Source: SXOA01 sp046153945 (GTDB taxonomy: Bacteria > Planctomycetota > Planctomycetia > Pirellulales > Pirellulaceae). From it: a stretch of 64,000 nucleotides of DNA. Under the pieces are notes generated by a model. That model was not told the DNA's origin. It worked only from the letters and a program-made list of their open reading frames with translations, and did not search any database. The DNA is taken from the NCBI GenBank assembly GCA_046153945.1, contig JBJXFF010000093.1:1-64000 (forward strand). Direction: 5' to 3'. Positions within the stretch are counted from its first letter, which is position 1; each line of letters opens with the position of its first letter. A program made the position numbers and the translations under genes. Positions 7,843 to 16,984 of the stretch are shown one piece after another.

Positions 7843-9183
7843 CTACTCTGCTTCGGCTAGCGAAAATGGCCGAATGCTCGCTGCCTCCGGAGGATCGCAC
7901 GTTGTCGGCCACAAAAGTGATTCGAGCACTTTCGCGGAATTAGCCCACTCGAACCGAGACAGATCCGCTGCAAGGTCTTCGGAAAGGAAAGCGTCGCTGA
8001 TTGCATTGCATAGAGCCGGAATATCCGCGCCGTCGGCCACGAATACACTCTCTCCCCCAACTTCGATGGAAGTCGGATTGTCGGGAGGCACGACGACCTT
8101 GGCTCCGCAAGCCAGGGCCTCAATCGTCGGAAGGCCAAACCCCTCGGCTGCGGACCAATTGACCACAACATCGGCCGTGGAATAGGCCCGGCGAACCTCC
8201 GCGTCAGGCACATGGCCAAGATAGATCGCGTTCCCTTCTCGCCGCGGCTGGCCCCTTCCCAAGAAGACGGCATACGCGTTGAGTCGAGCCACCGCTTGCT
8301 GGATGTCGGCAAATCGCTTACGCGGATCTTGCGTGCTGACGGCAGCCACCAGCAGACCGTCGTCGGGGATGCCAAGTTCGCGGCGAAATTTGGGGTCGGG
8401 ATCAGGAAAGAATGTCTTCCGGTCATAGCCCCATTCGACAACGTCGATGTGAACTTGCTTACGAGCCAGTGACTGGAACAACTCCTCGACGTCCGCAGCC
8501 ACATGCCGCGAGGCTGTGACAAATCGCCCGTGGGATGCCACGGGACTGAAGGCAAGCTCCGAGATGTTGCTCAAAAACGCTTGCGTGAATTCGCGCGGGT
8601 AATGCTGGGAATGATGGAGCGGAATCAGATCGTGAATCACAATGACCGTTCGCTCGGGGGGCGTGAACTCAGGAGGCATGGCGGGCAGGACTCCTCCGGC
8701 AAAGCTGAGATACGCATCTGCCGCGGTGCAGAGAGGCTGATGCTTGGTGCGCCAGCCGCGAAACTCGTGGCGAACGCTCGCGGGTATCAGGCGGCGCAGC
8801 ATGCGTTCCATCGATTTGAGCCCCAGCCGCTGGCCCATGTCGGCCTGTCGAAACGACCGTGCCGCGCGGCGGAGAAGCTTGCGCAGTGAGCTTCGATCCA
8901 CCTCTTTCGGATCACCCCAGCCTTCGCCGATGCGACATAAATCAAACTCGATGCGACTCGGTTCAAAGTCGCTCTGCCAGCGTGTGATCTCCTGTAGTCC
9001 CTGGGGGATCTTTCTGACGAGCAGGATCTCCCAGCCCCGCTCGGCGGCAGCGGCGGCTAAATACGGCGTTGTTTCCCGGATGACTCGCTGAATGCCGGTC
9101 GTTTTTTGATGCCAAAGCGCGGTCATATCGATTGCCAAGACCGGGCGGGCGTTTTGCGAAGATGAATTACGCATTGCGTTCAT
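7843..9183 (-). CDS. GT4-family glycosyltransferase
   Basis: 446 aa. The ATG at 9183 is chosen because it overlaps the upstream gene by 4 bp (ATGA); the longer frame upstream is basic noise. The N-terminal half has 'LAIDMTALWHQKTTGIQRVIRET', common in GT4 enzymes of polysaccharide clusters. The C-terminal Rossmann lobe has 'EWGYDRKTFFPD', 'VSTQDPRKRF', 'YLGHVPDAEVRRAYSTADV' and 'SAAEGFGLPTIEALACGAKVV', where the Glu of EGFGLP contacts the nucleotide-sugar donor. Cytosolic or peripheral membrane. With the next gene it forms a two-gene glycosylation unit; donor and acceptor are unknown. Confidence 0.85.
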   Translation of the reverse strand: MNAMRNSSSQNARPVLAIDMTALWHQKTTGIQRVIRETTPYLAAAAAERGWEILLVRKIPQGLQEITRWQSDFEPSRIEFDLCRIGEGWGDPKEVDRSSLRKLLRRAARSFRQADMGQRLGLKSMERMLRRLIPASVRHEFRGWRTKHQPLCTAADAYLSFAGGVLPAMPPEFTPPERTVIVIHDLIPLHHSQHYPREFTQAFLSNISELAFSPVASHGRFVTASRHVAADVEELFQSLARKQVHIDVVEWGYDRKTFFPDPDPKFRRELGIPDDGLLVAAVSTQDPRKRFADIQQAVARLNAYAVFLGRGQPRREGNAIYLGHVPDAEVRRAYSTADVVVNWSAAEGFGLPTIEALACGAKVVVPPDNPTSIEVGGESVFVADGADIPALCNAISDAFLSEDLAADLSRFEWANSAKVLESLLWPTTCDPPEAASIRPFSLAEAE

Positions 9184-10793
9184 GCAGCACGCTCCCAGGT
9201 TTTCGATGTGGCAGCCGCAACCGATTGTTCGACTGTCGCGCGAATCAGCGCGACACCCAGTTTGCGCTGGTCCGCCAATCCAGAATCGGCAGGCACAAAT
9301 GGGTCGCACTCCCAGGAAAGTACCGCGTTTTCCTCCGCGGGGCCCATCTCCGCGGGAATAATCACTTCGACGATGCCGCCAGTCTCTGTGACGCACTCAG
9401 CCCCAATGTGTCGGCCGTCGAGAAAGAGGCGAGGCCGCCTTGCCAACCAGCCTCCCGTCGGCCGGGCATCCAGGCGAACGCAACAATCGGGCCAGACCTT
9501 CGGCAACATAATCGCGGCTTGGGGTGCCGACCAACAATACGATTCTCCCTGCCAGACTTCTGGCGGGAAGAAATTGATGCCGCAATCTGGCAGCGATTCT
9601 GCATTCACGGACGATGGCACTTCCGCGAAAATCGGCAGATCGCGCGGGGTCTCAGCACGAAACCATACCGAGCCGATATCGGCACAGCACTCGCGCAAGT
9701 GCAGATATTGATCCAGGAGAGGCTGGCAATCGGCGATCGCCCGGCGGCGATGAGTCAGATGGAGCATCGTCAGGAAGCGGAGAGATGCACCCCAGGCCCG
9801 CCAGCGAGCCTTCCACTCCTGGCCGCGCCAAGCAAACAGCGCGGCGAAGAGCTTCGGCCCCGCCAGGGGCGCCAATTTGCTGACGGATTTGAAATCCAAA
9901 CCGAGCAGTGCTCGCAGCAATTTCTGCCACACTTGCCGCGCCCGAGTTGGATCGACTATCCCTGGCCCGCCGCGCGGTGCGGGGCAACCAAAGTAGTTCG
10001 CGGCGAGCTTTGGCTCGGCTGCCCAAAATCGACAGGCCCCCAGGCGGCCGATCGCCATTGCACTTAACAGTTCGCGCGGCCCGTCGGTATCAAAGTGCTC
10101 CAAAGCAACATCGGGGAATTCCTCGAGCTGATGTCCCGATTCGACCAGCCGAATCGCCAGGGCCGTTTCCGCAAAGCGAAAATACTCCTCCGTGAATCGG
10201 CCCAGAGAATTGAACGTCTCCCGGCGAATTGCAAAACCTCGCAGACCGACGGCCCGCCACAAACCAAGTCCGCGCATCGCGCTGCTTTCGCGATTACACA
10301 ACTCGGCGTCGACTGCGGCGAAACGAGAGCGAATTCCATGCACCGAACCGAGTACGGCCGCATCGCAATCGGGGTCGAGCAGACGGTGGCACAGCGCAGC
10401 CGCCGCTCCTGCACATGGAACGACGTGCGACTCCGAAAACACCAGCCAATCGGCCGTGGCGGCTTTCGCCCCCGCGTTATAAAGTAGGGCCTCGTTGGCG
10501 CTCGGTTCGCGGACCAGATGGTCGCCGGGACCTAGCAACTTTGCCGCCTGTCGGGCCAGTTTTGGCCTGCCGGAATCGACCACCACAATTTCAAAAGGGA
10601 CGGTCTCGGTTTTCTGGCCAAGCCATCCCTGGATCGCCTTCAGGGCAACGCCCCGATCATCGTGCAGTGGCACGATCACCGAAAACAGCGGCTTCACGTT
10701 TTGGGGGATGGATTCTGGGGACATGATGGCTGAGCGACCTGGCAAGCCTGTCGTGCTAGCACCTGCTCGACGGGATTGTCTTGAGCGGGCCAT
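9180..10793 (-). CDS. GT2-family glycosyltransferase
   Basis: 537 aa from the ATG at 10793, preferred because GAGGGG lies 7 bases upstream; ATG 10724 is an alternative. The GT-A domain starts at about residue 35 ('FSVIVPLHDD', 'FEIVVVDSGRP', 'NEALLYNAGAKAATADWLVF'). The place of the metal-binding DxD reads 'SESH', an unusual substitution. 'NRESSAMRG' and 'GFAIRRETFNSLGRF' are typical of acceptor-side loops. The C-terminal ~180 residues are beta-rich and not recognised, perhaps a carbohydrate-binding part. Translationally coupled to the GT4 gene downstream. Confidence 0.75.
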   Translation of the reverse strand: MARSRQSRRAGASTTGLPGRSAIMSPESIPQNVKPLFSVIVPLHDDRGVALKAIQGWLGQKTETVPFEIVVVDSGRPKLARQAAKLLGPGDHLVREPSANEALLYNAGAKAATADWLVFSESHVVPCAGAAAALCHRLLDPDCDAAVLGSVHGIRSRFAAVDAELCNRESSAMRGLGLWRAVGLRGFAIRRETFNSLGRFTEEYFRFAETALAIRLVESGHQLEEFPDVALEHFDTDGPRELLSAMAIGRLGACRFWAAEPKLAANYFGCPAPRGGPGIVDPTRARQVWQKLLRALLGLDFKSVSKLAPLAGPKLFAALFAWRGQEWKARWRAWGASLRFLTMLHLTHRRRAIADCQPLLDQYLHLRECCADIGSVWFRAETPRDLPIFAEVPSSVNAESLPDCGINFFPPEVWQGESYCWSAPQAAIMLPKVWPDCCVRLDARPTGGWLARRPRLFLDGRHIGAECVTETGGIVEVIIPAEMGPAEENAVLSWECDPFVPADSGLADQRKLGVALIRATVEQSVAAATSKTWERAA

Positions 10794-10900
10794 CGTATCC
10801 CCTCGATTCGCTTGGAGCAATCTCAAGATGGGCTGACCTGAGGCCAGCGCTCGGTGGCGACGAAATGCGCAGCGAAGGGCCGCGGAGCGGCGAAGCAGTA

Positions 10901-10924
10901 TGGTCCCATGCGGGCCGTGGGACC
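10901..10924 (-). other. Intergenic hairpin between PSD1 and glycosyltransferase genes
   Basis: TGGTCCCA (10901-10908) pairs with TGGGACCA (10917-10924) across a GC-rich loop. It lies just past the stop of the PSD1 gene (10948). No T-tract follows, so it may be a processing or weak termination structure. Confidence 0.35.
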
Positions 10925-10947
10925 AAGTGTGTGACGAGCAGTGCTAA

Positions 10948-13900
10948 CTAGCGGTTGAACAAAAACGCCGGGTTGTTGATGAGCGCCCAGGCTAGATCCT
11001 GGGTGCCGATGGCGCGGGCGTTTTTCAGTTGCTCCGCTTCGCGCTGGACCGTCTGCGTGAGGCGGACCAGTTCGCTATCCTGGCCGCGGAAGACGTCGCT
11101 GATGACTTTCTTCTGCGCGTCGTTCCGCTTGTCGGCGGGAACGCCGAGAGCTGCCGCGAGTTCCGCCGGCAGGTTCGGTCCAGTAAGTGGCCGGCTGCCC
11201 GTGGCGACGCTGAGGCGGAACTTGCCGAGCGAGTGCATTCCATCCTGGAATTGCTGCGAAAGGGTGATGGTTAGTAGCGTGCCCCCTTCATGCTTCACGT
11301 CGGCCTTCGTCTCGAAGAGCGCCGCATGGGGTTTGCCAAGTTGCGGCGAAACTGCCCAGCCGGTCGCATCGTTCCCATCTATCGCACCGGCAACGCCGTA
11401 CATCTCCTGGCTGAAATCGGCCGAGGCGTTTTGCAACTCAACGGCAGCAGCTTTCGCCGGGTCGGCCTTGGGAGCAGCCGTCACTTTGAATTCGCTGACG
11501 ACGAAGTTTCCATTCGGCGGACGGCCTGGGCCACCGGCCGGTAGAGCCGCGTCATTCAAGGCTTCGAGACGAATCCCCGTGATGCCGGCAACATCGGTCC
11601 CGGCAACAATGGTGTAAACATCCTTGCCAGTCGGTCCGCCAACCGAAATCGACTTGTCATCGTTTTTCTTGAAGGTCGCGCCAACCATCGACTTCATTTC
11701 GCTCGGGTCGAGCACCGTCCAGACCACCGGCTTGCCGGCGGTCAGTTCCCAGGCGGCCTGTTTGGCCGGCATTGTTTTTTCATATTCGGCCAGTGCCGAA
11801 ACTGCCTTGTCATGTTCCGCGGCTGAGCCCTTGAGAGCGTTGAGGCCAAGCTGGATTTCCTGCGGCGTTGGATTGCGGGCCAGGAAGCGGACAAAAACCT
11901 CTTGGATGAGCTTGCTGTCGTCCTTTTCCGTGGCGACAAGCTGATTCAGCTCGCTGGCGGGATCGGCGATGGCGTTGGCCACGGTTGGTCCGTTGATGAG
12001 CTTCATGATCGGGCCGAGAACCATGCCGCTGGAACGCTCGCATTCGCAGGCGCTTTCGCGAACCGGCTTGCCGAAATCGTCCAGGAAGGCATCCGACACT
12101 CCGGAGTCCGGCAACTCAGACGCCCGCATTCCGGCGGGGAGACCGGGGAAGCGTTCTATCGAGCCGGTCGCCAGGTGGACAGCGTCATACAGCACTTCCG
12201 CCGGCAGACGGCGGGGCATGGCGCGGGAGTAGTTGAGGGTATCGTCTTCGTTCCACTTGTTGGACTTCACAGAAAGCTGATAAACGCGCGACTTGCAGAT
12301 TGTCTTCAGCATGTGCTGAGCATCAAAGCCGCTGGCGATGAAGTCCTTGGTCAAGGCATCCAGCAGTTCCGGATTGCTGGCGGGATTGCCGGCCCGGATA
12401 TCATCGATGGGCTCAATGATGCCGGGGCCAAACAGATAGCCCCAAAGCCGATTCACGTAGCTCTTGGAAAAATACTGATTGTCCTTGCTGGTGATCCACG
12501 CAGCGAGTTGCTCGCGGCGATTGGTCGTGGCGGGTGCCAATTCTTGTTGGTACGGGAAGGTCGGCGGAGCAACCTGGCTGGTACGGAGATGTTTCACTTC
12601 GCCCGCTCCACTGTCGTAGACGACTTCCACCAGCGGAACCGCTCCCTCCACGGCGCTGCCGCCGATGGTCTGGCCGGCGTAGTTGGGGTCCCCCTTGCGG
12701 CCGACCTGGGCGAAGAAGGCCGACATGCTGTAGTACTGGTCCTGCGTCCAGCGCTCGAACGGATGGTCGTGGCACTTGTTGCAGTTGAACCGAACCGCCA
12801 GGAAGAGGTGCGTGGTGTTCTCCATCAGCGTCTCGGGGTCGCGAATCACTTTGTAATACGCGGCGGGCGGATTCTCGAGGTTGCTGCCGCTGGCGGTCAA
12901 AACTTCAGCGGCGAACTTGTCGTACGGCTTGTTGGCGGAGATGCTCTCCTTGATCCAGTTACGCAGCGCGATGGAGCCTTCTTCCCCCAGGAACTTGCGG
13001 TTGACCTGCAACAGGTCGGCCCATTTGTTAGTCCAGTGCTCGACGTATTCCTTGTTGCCGACCAGCGAATCGACGAGGGCGTCACGCTTTGCCTTGGAGT
13101 CGCGCGGATCGAGCATAAAGGCCTTCACCTGCGAGGAGGTCGGCGGCAGGCCGGTGAGGTCGATGTAAGCGCGGCGGATGAACTCGTCATCGGTGCAGAG
13201 CTCCGACGGAATGATCTTTACCTGCTGCAGCTTTTTGTAGACGAGGCCGTCGATGTAGTTGTTTTGCGGCTGCTCGACCCAGGCAAAGCCGCTCCGGTCG
13301 CCCATGCAGATGATGGTGGTGGCGGCGTAGGCACCTTCGTAACGGACAAGCACCGGGGCTTCGCCGCGGCGGAGCGTGGTGAGCACGCCACTGGTATTGG
13401 CTTCGATGACCTCAATGTTGCCGCTTTCAATGAACGCTTCTCGAGTCACGTCCCGAACTTCGCCGTTGGCAAAAGTCGCCATGACGGTGATTTGCTGCTT
13501 CATGCCGGGCAGGGGGACGATGGGGTTGAGCGGCAGAACTTCGATCTTGGTGACGCGGGGAGCGGTCAGGTCTAGCTTGACACCCTGGGAAATCCATTCG
13601 CGGACCAGCTCGTAATAAGGATGACCAAGATCGGTTCGGACGCCGCCGACGTGCGGGATGCTGCCGGTCGCCTTGAGCAGCATCAGGCTTTGGTCCGGTG
13701 CCGCGCGGTTGAACCGGCGAGCGCCAATGTCATCGGTCAATGCACGATGATCATAAATCGCGTCGTAACCACGGAGCGAAAGCTTAAAGCCGGCTTTGCC
13801 GTCCTTAGCGCCGTGGCAAGTTCCCGCGTTGCAACTCATCCGGGCGAGCAGCGGCTGGACATCGCGAACAAAGCTCACGGGGTGCGGCGCTTTCACGCCA

Positions 13901-14262
13901 CTGACGGTCACTGGGACCTTTGCGGTCTGATTGCCATAGGTGTAGTTAATCTCATCGGCCCCATCTTCAGCCGCCCGCACCTGGCCATCCGCGGAAACGT
14001 TCGCGGCCTTGCCGGAGTGCGTCATCTTGACCATCCGGGTCAAGTCGACCGATTCTCCGCTGCTCAGTTTGCCGGTAACGAGCAGCTGGCGGTAATCAAA
14101 CCGGTGCTTGAGATCCACGGCAGCCGGGAGCACCTCCATGCTGACGACGTTCAGTCCAGCAGGGAGTTGCTCCTGGCCACGCGCCGTCAGCGCCATAAGC
14201 GCCAAAGCGAAAGGGATGCTGACGAGCCAGCAGAGGATGCAGAGAGGCTTATTGAGTTTCAT
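10948..14262 (-). CDS. Secreted DUF1549/DUF1553 (PSCyt/PSD1) protein with Ig-like and cytochrome-like N-terminus
   Basis: 1104 aa. Signal peptide at residues 1-29 ('LVSIPFALALMALTARGQ'). Residues 35-125 look like a bacterial Ig-like (Big2) domain. A PSCyt-type haem-like motif follows with unusual spacing: Cys144-x4-Cys149-His150 ('CNAGTCHG'). A second Ig-like stretch lies at about 230-320, DUF1549 from about 335 ('IRRAYIDLTGLPPT'), then 'CNKCHDHPFERW' (CxxCH, ~495), and DUF1553 with 'YVNRLWGYLFGPGI' and 'NPAFLF' at the end. This is a signature planctomycete architecture, probably periplasmic or surface; no activity has been established for the family. Downstream in one unit with the WD40/cytochrome gene (64 bp gap). 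Confidence 0.9.
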   Translation of the reverse strand: MKLNKPLCILCWLVSIPFALALMALTARGQEQLPAGLNVVSMEVLPAAVDLKHRFDYRQLLVTGKLSSGESVDLTRMVKMTHSGKAANVSADGQVRAAEDGADEINYTYGNQTAKVPVTVSGVKAPHPVSFVRDVQPLLARMSCNAGTCHGAKDGKAGFKLSLRGYDAIYDHRALTDDIGARRFNRAAPDQSLMLLKATGSIPHVGGVRTDLGHPYYELVREWISQGVKLDLTAPRVTKIEVLPLNPIVPLPGMKQQITVMATFANGEVRDVTREAFIESGNIEVIEANTSGVLTTLRRGEAPVLVRYEGAYAATTIICMGDRSGFAWVEQPQNNYIDGLVYKKLQQVKIIPSELCTDDEFIRRAYIDLTGLPPTSSQVKAFMLDPRDSKAKRDALVDSLVGNKEYVEHWTNKWADLLQVNRKFLGEEGSIALRNWIKESISANKPYDKFAAEVLTASGSNLENPPAAYYKVIRDPETLMENTTHLFLAVRFNCNKCHDHPFERWTQDQYYSMSAFFAQVGRKGDPNYAGQTIGGSAVEGAVPLVEVVYDSGAGEVKHLRTSQVAPPTFPYQQELAPATTNRREQLAAWITSKDNQYFSKSYVNRLWGYLFGPGIIEPIDDIRAGNPASNPELLDALTKDFIASGFDAQHMLKTICKSRVYQLSVKSNKWNEDDTLNYSRAMPRRLPAEVLYDAVHLATGSIERFPGLPAGMRASELPDSGVSDAFLDDFGKPVRESACECERSSGMVLGPIMKLINGPTVANAIADPASELNQLVATEKDDSKLIQEVFVRFLARNPTPQEIQLGLNALKGSAAEHDKAVSALAEYEKTMPAKQAAWELTAGKPVVWTVLDPSEMKSMVGATFKKNDDKSISVGGPTGKDVYTIVAGTDVAGITGIRLEALNDAALPAGGPGRPPNGNFVVSEFKVTAAPKADPAKAAAVELQNASADFSQEMYGVAGAIDGNDATGWAVSPQLGKPHAALFETKADVKHEGGTLLTITLSQQFQDGMHSLGKFRLSVATGSRPLTGPNLPAELAAALGVPADKRNDAQKKVISDVFRGQDSELVRLTQTVQREAEQLKNARAIGTQDLAWALINNPAFLFNR

Positions 14263-14326
14263 GGTAAATTCCGTTTCAAATTCTGTCGCGTTTGAAAGTC
14301 TGCCGTCTAATCCAACATCTGCCGTC

Positions 14327-15751
14327 TTACTTCGCCGCCACCGCCGGTTTGATCTCCACCGGCGTGAATTTCTTTAGCAGCTTACCGTCCGTCGCACTCA
14401 AGAGCCGCACGTCGCCGTCAAAGCCGGCGGCGACGATCGTGGAGCCGTCCTGATTGAAATCGACCGTGTAAATGCCCCCTTCGGGCACTTCTGATTTCCA
14501 CACAACCGCTCCGTCAGCCGCATTGTAAACCCAGATATGTCCCACGCCGTCGTGGCTGCTGCCGGCGACGATTTTGCTGCCGTCGCGGCTGAAGCGGACG
14601 CCGTAAACGCGGCCTGGCATGGCGGCATATTCGCGGATCAGGTTGGCGTTGTCGCCAATTACGCGAACCTGGGTCCGAATCATTTTGAAAACCTTGGGCG
14701 ACCCGTCGGAGCCGCCGCAGAGGAATTCGTCCTTCGTCGAATGCCGGTCGAGGCAAATCAGCCCTCCCTTGAGAGCCCCGGGCGTGATGCTCGTGATGTT
14801 GTCAACAAACCGCTGCGTCCCCACTTCCACCAGCTTCATGGACATGTCACGGCTGACCGAAACGAGGTGGTCGGAATTTGCGGAGAAAGCCGTGTCGAGC
14901 ACCCAGTCATTGTGGGCCCCGCTGAAGAGGACCTGCTTGCTGGTTTCGACATCGAAAGCGTGCGTGGTGTTGTCCGGGCAGCCGTAGGAGACCATTTTGC
15001 CATTGGGAGACCATGCTGCTCCGTAGCAAGTGTCGTAGCCGACCATCAGCGAGAGTTTGAGGGTCTTTTTCTCCAAGTCCCAAATCTGCACTTCGCCAAA
15101 ACGGCCCGGGGAGCCGCCAGTGACCGCCAGGAATTTTCCATCGGGCGAAAAGGCGGCTGATTCGATTCGCTCCGACTGGCCAACCAAACGAGCGACGAGG
15201 CCGCTGCCGTCTGGCTTGTGGAGCAAAACTTCGTGATAGCCGCCTACGGCGAGCAGATCACCCTTGGGGCTGTATTCAACGCAACGGAGAACCGGAGCGG
15301 CCACATAGAGCGGCGGATGTTCAGCGTCGTACTGCTGCTTGGTGGACATCGGCGTGTCGTCCTTGGCTCCTTGCTCGATCCACTTCGTGATCAGAGCAAT
15401 TTCATCCGCCGAGAGAGGCGGAGCGTCTTTGGGCATTTCCGCCTTGCCATCTTTCGGAGTGATCTGAGCAATCAAGTTGCTCTTTGCCGGCTGGCCAGGG
15501 ACGATGGCGGCACTGGTGCTCTCGCCCCCTTTCAGCATGCCTGCAAACTCGGTCATGACGTACTCGCCGCCGCGCTTGGCCGGCTGATGGCAGCCGGTGC
15601 AATTCTTCGTGCGGAAGATGGGAGCCACTTGCTTGAAAAAGCTGATCGGCCCATCCGCCGGTTTGGCCGGCTTGGCCTCATCGGCCAGCAAAGCCGAAAC
15701 AAGCGAGGCCCAGCAGGCAGCAACAACAGCCAGCGGTCGGAAGAGTTTCAT
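14327..15751 (-). CDS. Secreted cytochrome-like (PSCyt1) plus WD40 beta-propeller protein
   Basis: 474 aa from ATG 15751 (GGGAAG upstream; a longer frame has no signal peptide). Signal peptide 1-23. A PSCyt1 domain with one CxxCH (Cys51, Cys54, His55 in 'NCTGCHQPAKRGGEY') and 'LITKWIEQGAKDD' at its end is followed by WD40-type repeats ('VEYSPKGDLLAVGGYHEVLLHKP', 'AAFSPDGKFLAVTGG', 'VRFSRDGSKIVAGSSHDG', 'VDFNQDGSTIVAAGFDGDV'). Predicted periplasmic, haem-binding if CcmF-type maturation applies. Its PSD1 neighbour suggests they form one complex. Upstream 15752-16002 contains no gene. Confidence 0.88.
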   Translation of the reverse strand: MKLFRPLAVVAACWASLVSALLADEAKPAKPADGPISFFKQVAPIFRTKNCTGCHQPAKRGGEYVMTEFAGMLKGGESTSAAIVPGQPAKSNLIAQITPKDGKAEMPKDAPPLSADEIALITKWIEQGAKDDTPMSTKQQYDAEHPPLYVAAPVLRCVEYSPKGDLLAVGGYHEVLLHKPDGSGLVARLVGQSERIESAAFSPDGKFLAVTGGSPGRFGEVQIWDLEKKTLKLSLMVGYDTCYGAAWSPNGKMVSYGCPDNTTHAFDVETSKQVLFSGAHNDWVLDTAFSANSDHLVSVSRDMSMKLVEVGTQRFVDNITSITPGALKGGLICLDRHSTKDEFLCGGSDGSPKVFKMIRTQVRVIGDNANLIREYAAMPGRVYGVRFSRDGSKIVAGSSHDGVGHIWVYNAADGAVVWKSEVPEGGIYTVDFNQDGSTIVAAGFDGDVRLLSATDGKLLKKFTPVEIKPAVAAK

Positions 15752-15950
15752 GGCGATCTTCCCATTCTTCCTGGACCTGCGTGAACAGGCTGGAATATAA
15801 GAGGGGTTTTCGAGGTGGGACACGGCCAAAGCCGCTTCTAGCTAGGCGGGACCATCCGGTGAGACACAAACCCGCGGAAAACCACAGGTTGCGCCCTCCC
15901 CAAGGACGTATCTCCTATGATATCCGAGGGGCCACAAGGTAGCAACCATT

Positions 15951-15978
15951 TTGACGGCTTTAGGGGATGCAGTAGACT
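15951..15978 (+). promoter_or_regulatory. Sigma-70-like promoter for GNAT gene
   Basis: TTGACG (15951-15956), a 16-bp spacer, then TAGACT (15973-15978), 24 bases before the ATG at 16003. This is a good match to the vegetative consensus in -35 and a fair one in -10. Confidence 0.5.
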
Positions 15979-16002
15979 GGCGTAACCAGCCCAAGAACTC
16001 CC

Positions 16003-16479
16003 ATGAAAATCGTTCTCGCCAACCTTGATCTCCCCGCTCATCAGCAGGCTATTATTAGCCTGCTGGATATGTACTGTCGCGACGAGTTCGGCTCCGGCAA
16101 GCCATTGCCGGACGACACGAAAAGCGGGCTGATTGAAGGGCTAAAACAGGCGAAAGGTATTTGTTTTCTGGCGGAAACTGGCTCCCCAACGGACAAAAGT
16201 GAATTCATCGGCCTCGCTCTCTGCTTGCCGAGCTTTTCTTCTTTTCGTGCTCGCCCCATCATCAATGTCCACGACATCGCCGTGGCCCCCCTCTATCGTG
16301 GGAAGGGTGTTGGTCAGGCGCTGCTAAGGGCGGTCGAAGCAGAAGCCTGCCGGCGCGGTTGTTGCAAGGTGACTTTGGAGGTTCGCGACGATAACACTGC
16401 CGCCAAGGCATCCTACCGGCGGGTTGGATTCAACCCTACCAGTCCGGAAACCCTGTTTTGGGCTCGAGAATTGGGATAA
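16003..16479 (+). CDS. GNAT-family N-acetyltransferase
   Basis: 158 aa single-domain GNAT. The acetyl-CoA pyrophosphate-binding motif A is clear: 'INVHDIAVAPLYRGKGVGQALLRAVE' with RGKGVG as the Q/RxxGxG/A loop. The C-terminus has 'LEVRDDNTAAKASYRRVGF', the typical motif B. Transfers an acetyl group from acetyl-CoA to an amine; the substrate cannot be predicted, though the plan resembles RimI/YhbS-type enzymes. Cytosolic and monocistronic, with its own promoter. Confidence 0.85.
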   Translation: MKIVLANLDLPAHQQAIISLLDMYCRDEFGSGKPLPDDTKSGLIEGLKQAKGICFLAETGSPTDKSEFIGLALCLPSFSSFRARPIINVHDIAVAPLYRGKGVGQALLRAVEAEACRRGCCKVTLEVRDDNTAAKASYRRVGFNPTSPETLFWARELG

Positions 16480-16627
16480 GAACCCGAGTTGCTCTTGCCG
16501 CGACTGTTAATTGCCGGCAAATTACCCGCGAATTGAGTCAACGCGACCCCCTTTCTTGCTTGCTGCCGGACCGAATCGGCTGTAGATTGACCCCGTTCTT
16601 TTAACTTTCTTCTTGACGGGTGTTCCC

Positions 16628-16984
16628 ATGAAGATGACGGTTGCCGCCAGCGATGGCGAGCTGGTGCGAGTGGCGTTATCGGGTCCGGTAACGCAGCGAG
16701 AGTTGGCCCCCATGTCCGAGCCCTTGCAGGATCTGCTTGGCCCAAGTGCTTACAGCAAGCGGGTGATGCTCGACCTCAACGAGGTTTCTTATTTGGACTC
16801 CAGCGGCGTCGGGTGGTTGCTTAGTTGCCATAAAAAGATGCGGCAGGGAGGCGGAAGGATGGTGGTGCATTCGTACTCACCGATCGTCTCCAACGTCTTT
16901 CGCGTGCTGAAACTGGAGCGAGTTTTGGATCTGGCGGAAAACGCCATGGCCGCGGAGAAAACCGCCCTGGAGGCCAGCGCATGA
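16628..16984 (+). CDS. STAS-domain protein (anti-sigma factor antagonist-like)
   Basis: 118 aa from the ATG at 16628. Single STAS domain with 'VMLDLNEVSYLDSSGVGWLL': the DSSG block (57-60) holds the serine that SpoIIAA-type antagonists have phosphorylated by a partner kinase. 'GGRMVVHSYSPIVSNVFRVLKLERVLDL' completes the fold. Cytosolic. It overlaps the next gene, a GspE-type ATPase, by 4 bp (ATGA), so the two are co-translated. That suggests the STAS protein regulates or docks on the ATPase rather than a sigma factor; no anti-sigma kinase is adjacent. Confidence 0.85.
   Translation: MKMTVAASDGELVRVALSGPVTQRELAPMSEPLQDLLGPSAYSKRVMLDLNEVSYLDSSGVGWLLSCHKKMRQGGGRMVVHSYSPIVSNVFRVLKLERVLDLAENAMAAEKTALEASA

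Noticed and set aside
10901..10924. Hairpin as an intrinsic terminator for the PSD1 gene
   Set aside because: No T-tract after the stem on the minus strand; kept only as a hairpin.
11902..13575. 557-aa open frame on the plus strand
   Set aside because: Antisense to the PSD1 gene, which has signal peptide and recognisable domains; the plus frame has none.
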